A DNA stretch of 13,243 nucleotides. It comes from Bacilli bacterium. Lineage in GTDB: Bacteria; Bacillota_I; Bacilli_A; RF39; UBA660. The notes beneath the pieces are model-generated. The model saw nothing but the letters and a program-made list of their open reading frames with translations. It was not told where the DNA came from and searched no databases. Positions 6,673-13,243 of this stretch are shown in pieces. The DNA is taken from assembly GCA_028708005.1 (NCBI GenBank), contig JAQVZV010000009.1:1-13243 (forward strand). Reading direction: 5' to 3'. Position 1 is the first letter of the stretch, and the number at the start of each line of letters is the position of its first letter. The position numbers and the translations under genes are program-made.

Positions 6673-8533
6673 ATAATACATTTGTTTCAAATTGACTATT
6701 GTATAAGCTTGCATAAAAACCATTTCGCTTTAATAATTCATCATGTTTACCTTGTTCTACAATATCACCATCTTTTATAACTAATATTAAATCAGCATTA
6801 CGAATAGTTGATAACCGATGCGCAATGATAAAACTTGTTCTATTTTTCATTAATTTTTCCATAGCTTCTTGAATAAGTATCTCTGTCCTCGTATCAACCG
6901 AACTTGTTGCCTCATCTAAAATAAGAATTTTAGGGTCTGCTAAGAAAGCTCTAGCTATAGTAAGTAATTGTTTTTGACCTTGTGAAATATTGCTACCCTC
7001 TTCATTAATTATCATATTATATCCATCTGGCAAAGTATGTACAAATTGATCAACATATGCAGCTTTTGATGCTGCTATAACCTCTTCATCAGTAGCATCA
7101 AGATTGCCATAGCGAATATTATCTATGATTGATCCATTAAAAAGCCAGGTGTCTTGTAAAACCATTCCTAAGGCACTTCTTAAATCTTTACGTCTAATAT
7201 CTTTAATATCATGATTATCAATAAAAATTGAACCACTATTTATATCATAAAAGCGCATCAATAACTTTACAATAGTTGTTTTACCCGCCCCTGTGGGACC
7301 AACAATGGCAACATTTTGACCAGGTTTAATATCAACAGAAAAACCATTAATGATTATTTTATTAGGATCATAACCAAACTTAACATTATTAAACTTTACT
7401 GCCCCCTTAATCTTATTTAAATCAAAGGACCCTTTCTTCTCTGGGGTTTCTTCTTCCTCATTTAAAAATTCAAATACCCTTTCCGCTGCGGCGATCGTCG
7501 ATTGAAGAGTATTAGCAATATTAGCAGATTGACCAATCGGTTGCATAAAAGACCTTACATATTGAATAAATGATAGAATATCCCCTACTTCAATAATATT
7601 TTTGATAACCAACCAACTTCCCATAATTGACACTATAACGTAACCCAAATTGCCAATAAAAGACATCATAGGAACCATCATACCCGATAAAAATTGTGAT
7701 TTCCATGCAGAGTTATATAATTTGCTATTTAAATTATCAAATGCTTTTATAACACGTTCTTCGCCATTAAAAGCTTTTATAATATTATGCCCACTATACA
7801 TCTCTTCAACATAACCATTTATATTTCCCAAGTATTCTTGCTGATGACGAAAGTATTTTTGAGTTCTTTTAACAATTGATATTAGTAAAACAAAAGAGAT
7901 AGGAATAACAATTAATGATATTAATGTCATCTGAATATTGATTGATATCATCATGATGAGAACCCCAATAATTGTTGTAATAGATGTTATAGTGTTACTC
8001 ATAGTTTGATTTAAAGTCTGACTCACTGTATCAACATCATTAGTAACTCTCGACAAAACTTCTCCATGTGTCTGTTTATCAAAGTATTTTAATGGTATTT
8101 TATTTATCTTTTTAGATATTAATTTTCTTAAATTAAATGACACTTTTTGAGCCACATCTGACATAATATACCCTTGTATAAAGGAAAATAAAGAACTAAC
8201 AAAATAAAGACAAAGCATAGTAAGTAATATTTTACCAATATATTGAAAATCAATACCAGTCCCTTCTACTCCTGAAATTTTACTGATTAAACCTTCAAAC
8301 AACTTAGTAGTAACTTTACCTAACAACTTAGGACCAATGATGGAAAAAGCAGCACTACCAAAAGCAAATATGATAACAATAATAATTGAAACTCTATATG
8401 GTTTTAAATAAGCAACTAGTTTTTTCATCGTACCTTTAAAATCTTTAGCTTTTTCAACTTGCCTCCCCATACGTCCCATTGGGCCCCCAAAGACCCCCCC
8501 AGGTCTGACATTACTTTTTCTATTTTTATCCAT
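6668..8533 (-). CDS. Heterodimeric ABC exporter subunit with the canonical catalytic site
   Basis: A 621-aa half-transporter with a cytoplasmic Gly/Pro-rich N-tail (about 8-24), six membrane helices (about 48-335) and an ATPase domain. Walker A is GPTGAGKTT (412-420), Q-loop Q460, signature ISQGQ (516-520; not consensus LSGGQ), Walker B ILILDE with catalytic E541, and switch H572. Walker B and the His are intact, whereas the signature is degenerate; its partner shows the reverse pattern. This is the arrangement of TM287/288, LmrCD and BmrCD type exporters, with this protein in the TM288-like role. The substrate (drug, lipid or peptide) cannot be told from sequence. The start is ATG 8533 with GGAGG 9 bases upstream; a TTG two codons earlier is less well placed. 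It overlaps the partner's stop by 8 bases (ATGGATAA). Confidence 0.95.
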   Translation of the reverse strand: MDKNRKSNVRPGGVFGGPMGRMGRQVEKAKDFKGTMKKLVAYLKPYRVSIIIVIIFAFGSAAFSIIGPKLLGKVTTKLFEGLISKISGVEGTGIDFQYIGKILLTMLCLYFVSSLFSFIQGYIMSDVAQKVSFNLRKLISKKINKIPLKYFDKQTHGEVLSRVTNDVDTVSQTLNQTMSNTITSITTIIGVLIMMISINIQMTLISLIVIPISFVLLISIVKRTQKYFRHQQEYLGNINGYVEEMYSGHNIIKAFNGEERVIKAFDNLNSKLYNSAWKSQFLSGMMVPMMSFIGNLGYVIVSIMGSWLVIKNIIEVGDILSFIQYVRSFMQPIGQSANIANTLQSTIAAAERVFEFLNEEEETPEKKGSFDLNKIKGAVKFNNVKFGYDPNKIIINGFSVDIKPGQNVAIVGPTGAGKTTIVKLLMRFYDINSGSIFIDNHDIKDIRRKDLRSALGMVLQDTWLFNGSIIDNIRYGNLDATDEEVIAASKAAYVDQFVHTLPDGYNMIINEEGSNISQGQKQLLTIARAFLADPKILILDEATSSVDTRTEILIQEAMEKLMKNRTSFIIAHRLSTIRNADLILVIKDGDIVEQGKHDELLKRNGFYASLYNSQFETNVLS

Positions 8534-10751
8534 TAGCAAGTTCCTCCTTCGATAGTTGCGAATAAGCTATTTCCTTATAAACATTACACTTTTCCATAAG
8601 TTCTTTATGATTACCAATCCCGACAATCTTTCCTTTATCTAAAACAATTATTTGATCAGCATTCATAATAGTACTTATCCTTTGACCCACTATCAAAACA
8701 GTACTATCTTTAGTTTCTTTTTTTAACGCCTTACGCAAAGCAGCATCTGTTTTAAAGTCAAGAGCCGAGAAAGTGTCATCAAAGATATAGATCTCAGGTT
8801 TCTTAATAAGCGCCCTTGCGATTGATAATCTTTGTTTTTGACCACCGGAAACATTATCTCCACCTTGTGCTATTTCAAAATTAAATTTATTAGATTTACT
8901 CTCAATAAAACCTAAAGCTTGAGCTATTTTAGAAACCCGTTTCATTTCCCCTTTAGTAGATTTTTCATTACCCATTTTTAAATTACTAGCAATTGACCCT
9001 GAAAAAAGAATTCCTCGTTGGGGAACATAACCAATTTTTCCTCTCAAATCATGTTGCGTAACATCTTTTATATTTATTCCATCTATTAATATCTCACCCT
9101 TTGTTACATCATGAAACCTTGGTATTAAATTAACAATGGTTGATTTACCACAACCAGTACTACCTATAAAAGCTGTTGTTTCTCCTGGTTTAGCCTCAAA
9201 ACTGATATTTTTAACAACATAATTATCAGCATCATCATATTTAAAAGAAACATCATTAAATTGAATATAACCACTAAATTTCTTATCAAATGACTTTGGT
9301 TCCTTAGGATCAGTAATTATCGGTTCTGTATCTAACACTTCACCAATTCTACCTGCCGAAACAGATGCTCTAGGAAGCATAATAGAAACCATTGTTATCA
9401 TTAAGAATGACATAATTATCTGCATTGTATATTGAATAAAAGCCATCATATCGCCAATTTGAATAACACCATTATTGATTTGATGTGCACCTACCCATAC
9501 AATAAGAATTGTAATGACATTCATAATAAGCATCATTAAAGGATACATTAATGACATTGTTCGATTAATAAATAAATTTGTTTTGGTTAAATCTTTATTC
9601 GCTTTATCAAACTTCTTCTCTTCATACTTTTCAGTATTAAAAGCCCTTATAACTAACATTCCAGTTAAACTTTCACGAGTTACAAGATTCAATTTATCAA
9701 CTAATTGTTGAACGATTTTAAACTTTGGAATAGCGATAACAAACATACTTAAAACAACAACTGAAATAGCCGCTACCGCTACACCGATAATCCATCCCAT
9801 TGAAGTATCAGTTGTTAAAACTTTAAGAACACCGCCTATACCTAAGATAGGCGCATAAAAAACGATTCTTAATAACACAACTGTTAAATGTTGTACTTGT
9901 TGAATATCATTAGTTGTACGAGTTATAAGAGAAGATGCCCCAAATTTATCAAATTCAGCCTTTGAAAAACTCTCAACTTTATTAAATAAGTCCCGACGCA
10001 AGTTGCGACCTAAACCAGCTGCAATTCGAGATGCAATAAAACCTACTGCCACACTAGCGATCATGCTTAATAAAGCAACCCCTATCATTTTAAGACCCGC
10101 AATAATAATATAATTTTTCTGAATATTATCAGTATTAATACCAATTGCTTTATACTCTGATTTAATATACATAACCGATGCTTGAGTAATCATTGATTCA
10201 GGCATAGCATTAATTTTTTCATCTATTTTAACTAGTAAAACATTCATTTGTTCTTTAGGCATATTACTTATTACTAAAAAGGGATCCATATTAGATGGTA
10301 TTTGAAAGTCATCACCCAAAGTGTTAAAACTTTTATTTTCAATGCCATAAACAATAAGCATAGATGAAGCCATTATAAAATCAATGTCATCAATATTATC
10401 TTTATTATCAATATTTAATTGGTATAAAGATTCATTTTCTAAAGCAGGATAAGATTCAACGTACTTTTTATATTCCTTATTTGATAACTTTTCTTTATCT
10501 AATAAAGTGTAATAAGATAAAACAAGTTCCTTATCTTCATCTTTAACAAACATCATTATCTTATTAAATTCACTACTTCTAATAACTTCTGGCAAAGAAC
10601 TCTTGATTCCACTTCGCTGAATACCTGTATTTATAATATTAGACATATAATCTGGAAGTGCTAAATCAGACATCGCCTGAGCAAATAACAACCCAATAAT
10701 AATAACAATTGATATAAAAAATGGTTTTAAATATTTAACTATCTTTAACAT
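8526..10751 (-). CDS. Heterodimeric ABC exporter subunit with degenerate site and large extracellular insert
   Basis: A 741-aa half-transporter. Membrane helix 1 is at about 9-28; a long hydrophilic segment (about 45-210) follows before helix 2 (about 213-240), predicted to lie outside the cell. The remaining helices run to about 460. The ATPase domain has Walker A GSTGCGKST (530-538), Q578, consensus signature VSGGQ (634-638), Walker B IYIFDD with Asp at 659 instead of catalytic Glu, and Gln690 (VGQRIS) in place of the switch His. It therefore supplies the non-hydrolytic site of the heterodimer, while its intact signature completes the partner's active site. Start: ATG 10751, with GGAGG 6 bases upstream; a longer frame to 10790 lacks a binding site. 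It is the first gene of the two-gene operon. Confidence 0.95.
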   Translation of the reverse strand: MLKIVKYLKPFFISIVIIIGLLFAQAMSDLALPDYMSNIINTGIQRSGIKSSLPEVIRSSEFNKIMMFVKDEDKELVLSYYTLLDKEKLSNKEYKKYVESYPALENESLYQLNIDNKDNIDDIDFIMASSMLIVYGIENKSFNTLGDDFQIPSNMDPFLVISNMPKEQMNVLLVKIDEKINAMPESMITQASVMYIKSEYKAIGINTDNIQKNYIIIAGLKMIGVALLSMIASVAVGFIASRIAAGLGRNLRRDLFNKVESFSKAEFDKFGASSLITRTTNDIQQVQHLTVVLLRIVFYAPILGIGGVLKVLTTDTSMGWIIGVAVAAISVVVLSMFVIAIPKFKIVQQLVDKLNLVTRESLTGMLVIRAFNTEKYEEKKFDKANKDLTKTNLFINRTMSLMYPLMMLIMNVITILIVWVGAHQINNGVIQIGDMMAFIQYTMQIIMSFLMITMVSIMLPRASVSAGRIGEVLDTEPIITDPKEPKSFDKKFSGYIQFNDVSFKYDDADNYVVKNISFEAKPGETTAFIGSTGCGKSTIVNLIPRFHDVTKGEILIDGINIKDVTQHDLRGKIGYVPQRGILFSGSIASNLKMGNEKSTKGEMKRVSKIAQALGFIESKSNKFNFEIAQGGDNVSGGQKQRLSIARALIKKPEIYIFDDTFSALDFKTDAALRKALKKETKDSTVLIVGQRISTIMNADQIIVLDKGKIVGIGNHKELMEKCNVYKEIAYSQLSKEELANG

Positions 10752-10805
10752 AATCTGCCTCCATATAACCAAATAGTAACAATAATACATATGTTATTAA
10801 TCCTA

Positions 10806-10814
10806 AGTATATCA
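10806..10814 (-). promoter_or_regulatory. Extended -10 promoter of the ABC operon
   Basis: Minus strand TGaTATACT, with the hexamer at 10811-10806; no good -35 (TTTTAA at 17-base spacing). A short direct repeat of TTGTTTGA precedes it. It lies just after the dinB stop, and no terminator separates the two, so dinB transcripts may also read into the operon. Confidence 0.45.
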
Positions 10815-10836
10815 AACAATCAAACAATTTAAAATA

Positions 10837-12036
10837 TTAATCATTATTATTTTCTTTCTTTAAATAAGCATGTTGAATAACATCACAACCATATTTAGAT
10901 TTTAATTCATCAATCGTTTTATCTAACGTATTATGCTTAATCCTGTCATCAAAGGATTCAAATAAAGACATCTGATAATTAACTTCAGTTACCAAATTAT
11001 CAAGTCTTATTCCTACTAATCTAATTGGTTCAAAAGTCCACATCTCATCAAGTAACTTCTTTGACATTTCAAATATTTCATCCGTTATATTAGTAGCATT
11101 CTTAAGCTTTTGTTGATGAGAATAAGTCTTAAAATAACAATCTTTTAAGATCACCACGACAACAGATGCATAACGATTTTGTTTTCGTAAAGCGAGTGCT
11201 AAATTTTCAGATATAACGTGTAATACTTTATAGATTTCTTCTTTTGTTTTTAAATCATGTTCCAATGTAGTAGAATTACTTATCCCCTTAGACTCTCCCC
11301 TATCTATAACAACTGATGAGGCATCAATACCATTAGCAATATCAATTAAGTTATTAGTCTGGTTTTTAAAATATGGCCTTAATTTATCTGGATTAACAAG
11401 TGCTAAATCACCAATAGTATTTATACCTAATCCTTTTAATTTAGCACTTGTCTTTTTACCAACACCAAATAACCTATCAATTGCAAGGGGCCACATTTTA
11501 TTCTTTATTTCATTATCAAATAAAGTATGTATCATATTTGGTTTTAGAAAATCAGACGCCATTTTGGCACATAGTTTATTATTCCCAATGCCTATATTAA
11601 CCGTAAAACCTAAAGAAGTTTGGATTTTATCTTTTAATTTTTCAGCAAATGCCAATTCATCTCCATATAACTTTTTAACTTTACCATAATCAATAAAGCA
11701 CTCATCAATGGAAAAAATTTCAATATCAGGGGTATACTTACTCAACAACTCAAATAAGCTATTAGACATTTTTTGATATAAGTTATATTTAGGCGGATAT
11801 ACTTTTACCCCTGGGCATTTCTTTCTAGCAGTATATAAAGGTTCCCCTGTAATAATTCCCTTTTTCTTAGCACCTTGACTTTTAGCTAACACAATGCCAG
11901 CCCTCTTTGATTCGTCTCCCCCAATAACCGCATCAATCGTACGTATATCTATCTTATAACCAGTAACCAATAAATCTACAGCACTCCACGAAAGAAAAGC
12001 ATTATTCACATCAATATGAAAAATAATTCTTTCCAT
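10837..12036 (-). CDS. dinB: Y-family DNA polymerase (DinB/Pol IV type)
   Basis: A 399-aa translesion polymerase. Metal-binding residues are visible: D9 in FHIDVN and D111-E112 in FSIDECFID. Fingers include IGGDESKRAGIVLAKS (about 38-53); helix-hairpin-helix-like segments (DRLFGVGKKTSAKLKGLGINTIGDL) lie near 190-213, and the little-finger domain follows. The clamp-binding peptide QMSLF is at 355-359, near the C-terminus, so it should be recruited by the beta clamp. The N-terminal motif DVNNAFLSW has Ala where most Pol IV proteins have the first aromatic; F14 likely serves as the steric gate. This form is common in a Firmicutes subgroup. AGGTGAT lies just before the ATG. No LexA/DinR box is obvious upstream. 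It has its own promoter and stands alone, apart from mutL at the other end of the window. Confidence 0.93.
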   Translation of the reverse strand: MERIIFHIDVNNAFLSWSAVDLLVTGYKIDIRTIDAVIGGDESKRAGIVLAKSQGAKKKGIITGEPLYTARKKCPGVKVYPPKYNLYQKMSNSLFELLSKYTPDIEIFSIDECFIDYGKVKKLYGDELAFAEKLKDKIQTSLGFTVNIGIGNNKLCAKMASDFLKPNMIHTLFDNEIKNKMWPLAIDRLFGVGKKTSAKLKGLGINTIGDLALVNPDKLRPYFKNQTNNLIDIANGIDASSVVIDRGESKGISNSTTLEHDLKTKEEIYKVLHVISENLALALRKQNRYASVVVVILKDCYFKTYSHQQKLKNATNITDEIFEMSKKLLDEMWTFEPIRLVGIRLDNLVTEVNYQMSLFESFDDRIKHNTLDKTIDELKSKYGCDVIQHAYLKKENNND

Positions 12037-12052
12037 ATCATCACCTAATCAT

Positions 12053-12061
12053 ATTATACCA
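12053..12061 (-). promoter_or_regulatory. dinB promoter, extended -10
   Basis: Minus strand TGgTATAAT, hexamer at 12058-12053, about 17 bases before the ATG; no -35 recognisable. The predicted transcript leader is therefore very short, about 10 bases. Confidence 0.6.
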
Positions 12062-12092
12062 CAAACTTATGTTCGTAGTGTATTTATTAATT

Positions 12093-12113
12093 AAAAAATA
12101 AAGATTTAATCTT
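12093..12113 (-). terminator. Possible terminator of the kinase-like gene
   Basis: Minus strand AAGAT-TAA-ATCTT (12113-12101) followed by TATTTTTT. The stem has only 5 pairs but a good T-tract; it touches the TGA stop (12115-12113). Confidence 0.45.
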
Positions 12114-12865
12114 CATTTTTTCTTATAACATTCTTCATTACATAAACATGGCCTAAATTTATCTAACCAATCATGTGGATATCTATGGGGGATGACGGCT
12201 TTAAATCGTCTAACATAATCACCATCACAATAAACATCATACATATATTCCTTTATTAACTCTAATAGTCTCACCCTTGCAACCCCAGTCATCGCTAGCA
12301 TATTTGCCTCAATTAAAAGTTGAAATATTAATTCCTTTATTCTTCCAATATCCCCAACTGGTGTTTTATAATACGGGGTTACTTCCCCTTCTTTAAAAAT
12401 ATAACTATCATCAAAATCAATGATTTTAGTAATAACTCCATTAGTTAATATATTAGCATAATGAATGTCAGTATGAGCGATTTGTCTTATATGTAATTCC
12501 TTAAGTGTTTGGCTTACCTCAATTAATAAGTCTATTTTAGTGTTATTGCTAAGGTTTTGGGAAGCAGTAGTAATATCAATAAATCCTTCTAAATATGGCA
12601 TTGTATACCCTATAAATTGATTATTATAGTATAACTTGTTAAGTGGTGGACAAATTCCAGTAATTTCATTTATACCTAATGCCTCAAGTCTATTGATTTT
12701 GTCTTCAATAACACATAATGATTCTATCTCTTCACAAGTCAGCACATCAGTGTTGGTCAATAATTTATAACACAATCCATTTGCTATATGAAATGATTTA
12801 TTATGTTTTTTTTCAACTATGTTGTTAGCACTGATATAATTAAAATCAACATCCATAATTTCCAT
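12113..12865 (-). CDS. Small protein-kinase-fold protein of unknown substrate
   Basis: A 250-aa protein with a compact kinase-like fold. K34 in LCYKLL is the likely ATP lysine; a helix with E54/E59 may supply its partner glutamate; a hinge-like segment GYTMPYLEG lies at 86-94. The catalytic loop is AHTDIHYAN (130-138: H131, D133, N138) and the metal motif is IDFDD (149-153). DFD rather than DFG, and HxD followed by N after four residues, fit both Ser/Thr-kinase-like and aminoglycoside/choline-kinase-like families, so the substrate is open. There is no membrane helix. The tail ends PCLCNEECYKKK, with three cysteines (240, 242, 246) that could bind metal. ATG 12865 follows GAGGTG by 6 bases; a GTG three codons earlier overlaps that site. 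It is downstream of gpsA but has its own promoter. TGA is its stop. Confidence 0.75.
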   Translation of the reverse strand: MEIMDVDFNYISANNIVEKKHNKSFHIANGLCYKLLTNTDVLTCEEIESLCVIEDKINRLEALGINEITGICPPLNKLYYNNQFIGYTMPYLEGFIDITTASQNLSNNTKIDLLIEVSQTLKELHIRQIAHTDIHYANILTNGVITKIIDFDDSYIFKEGEVTPYYKTPVGDIGRIKELIFQLLIEANMLAMTGVARVRLLELIKEYMYDVYCDGDYVRRFKAVIPHRYPHDWLDKFRPCLCNEECYKKK

Positions 12866-12887
12866 AACAAGCACCTCTATGGGGTGT

Positions 12888-12916
12888 ATATTAACATAAA
12901 TATAATTATATTACAA
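12888..12916 (-). promoter_or_regulatory. Promoter of the kinase-like gene
   Basis: Minus strand: TTGTAA (12916-12911), 17-base spacer, TAATAT (12893-12888) with an extended TG (TGtTAATAT). It sits in the short gap after the gpsA terminator. Confidence 0.55.
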
Positions 12917-12927
12917 TTATTAATTAT

Positions 12928-12949
12928 AAAAAGGATTATTAATCCTTTT
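12928..12949 (-). terminator. gpsA terminator overlapping the stop codon
   Basis: Minus strand AAAAGGATT-AAT-AATCCTTTT followed by T; the loop and arm contain the TAA stop (12941-12939). The stem is perfect over 9 bp, though most of the T-run lies inside it. Confidence 0.65.
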
Positions 12950-13243
12950 CAATTAAAAACTTTGATATTAATTCAATGTCATCATGTTCAACAATAATTC
13001 GATACATTATATCAATAATAGGCATATGTACCTTTTTATTTCTAAGTAACTTATATATTGATTCTAGAGTATATAAACCTTCAATGGTAGTAGTTCTTTT
13101 ATAGTCTTCTATTTCTTTAGAGGAAGCCTTAGAACCAATTAAACGACCCAAAGTAAACTTTCTACTCTTACTACTAGTACACGTTAAGATTAAATCCCCG
13201 ATACCAGCATATGACATGATTGTTTTCTTATTACCGCCTAAGG
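12939..13243 (-). CDS. gpsA: Glycerol-3-phosphate dehydrogenase [NAD(P)+], C-terminal part
   Basis: The frame is open to the window edge, so about 100 C-terminal residues are seen; the N-terminal NAD-binding domain lies outside. GpsA reduces dihydroxyacetone phosphate to sn-glycerol 3-phosphate, the backbone of membrane phospholipids. The visible part reads LGGNKKTIMSYAGIGDLILT and continues with TCTSSKSRKFTLGR, which matches the conserved substrate-domain block (AGIGDL-x-LTCTS-x-x-SRN-like) of the family. It continues with EGLYTLESIY and HMPIID, in place of the usual EGV-x-T and MPI motifs. The MSYAGIG methionine at 13217 is internal, not the start. The C-terminus is normal in position, so the gene is probably intact beyond the edge. 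In Bacillus it follows der; the upstream gene is not visible here. Confidence 0.95.
   Translation of the reverse strand, partial: LGGNKKTIMSYAGIGDLILTCTSSKSRKFTLGRLIGSKASSKEIEDYKRTTTIEGLYTLESIYKLLRNKKVHMPIIDIMYRIIVEHDDIELISKFLIEKD

Noticed and set aside
9514..9711. 65-aa plus-strand frame
   Set aside because: Antisense to the membrane part of the larger ABC subunit; hydrophobicity is inherited from it.
12866..12886. Hairpin CACC...GGTG covering the kinase gene's Shine-Dalgarno, as a possible RNA switch
   Set aside because: The predicted transcription start (about 12881) lies inside the 5' arm, so the hairpin probably does not form in the transcript; only four contiguous pairs.
12803..12997. 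64-aa plus-strand frame spanning the gpsA/kinase gap
   Set aside because: Ile/Asn-rich read-through of AT-rich promoter and terminator sequence; no binding site.

Overview
The window is AT-rich and reads in the standard genetic code. Tryptophan is TGG, and TGA is a genuine stop for the kinase-like gene. Shine-Dalgarno sites (AGGAGG/GGTGA type) and promoters (TTGACA/TATAAT, often with an extended -10 TG) are typical of low-GC Gram-positive bacteria. All four tRNAs encode their CCA end. YqeG/YqeH, a nuclease-type MutL without MutH, a Gram-positive heterodimeric ABC exporter and a low-GC Y-family polymerase point to the Bacillota (Erysipelotrichia/Turicibacter/Haloplasma-like lineages). A code-11 Tenericutes relative (Acholeplasma/Izemoplasma-like) is also possible; classical Mycoplasma, which reads TGA as Trp, is not. 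I cannot assign a genus.

Layout, left to right. At 1-3700 (minus) lie a 48-codon unrecognised small ORF, mutL, and a ClpX-like AAA+ ATPase with an unfamiliar N-terminal domain. At 3735-4950 there is a tRNA-Ser(GCU) gene on minus, a divergent yigZ/IMPACT gene on plus, and a minus tRNA-Ile/Asn/Glu cluster. At 5019-6620 (minus) yqeG and yqeH overlap by 8 bases. At 6637-10814 (minus) two ABC half-transporters also overlap by 8 bases and form one heterodimeric exporter. At 10837-12865 (minus) are a DinB-type Y-family polymerase and a small kinase-fold protein. The right edge cuts through gpsA, of which only the C-terminal part is present. No gene-free stretch exceeds 300 bases.

The functional themes are genome maintenance (MutL, DinB), ribosome and translation support (YqeH, YqeG, YigZ, tRNAs), protein unfolding/quality control (ClpX-like), efflux or lipid export (ABC pair), and lipid precursor synthesis (GpsA). 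Most genes look like single transcription units with their own promoters, very short leaders and compact terminators, several of which overlap stop codons. Nothing resembles a phage, IS element, CRISPR array or defence island.

The least conventional items are the ClpX paralogue, which keeps the ClpP-docking IGF loop but lacks the zinc-binding N-domain, and the small kinase-like protein beside gpsA. Both deserve attention; neither proves a new system from sequence alone.
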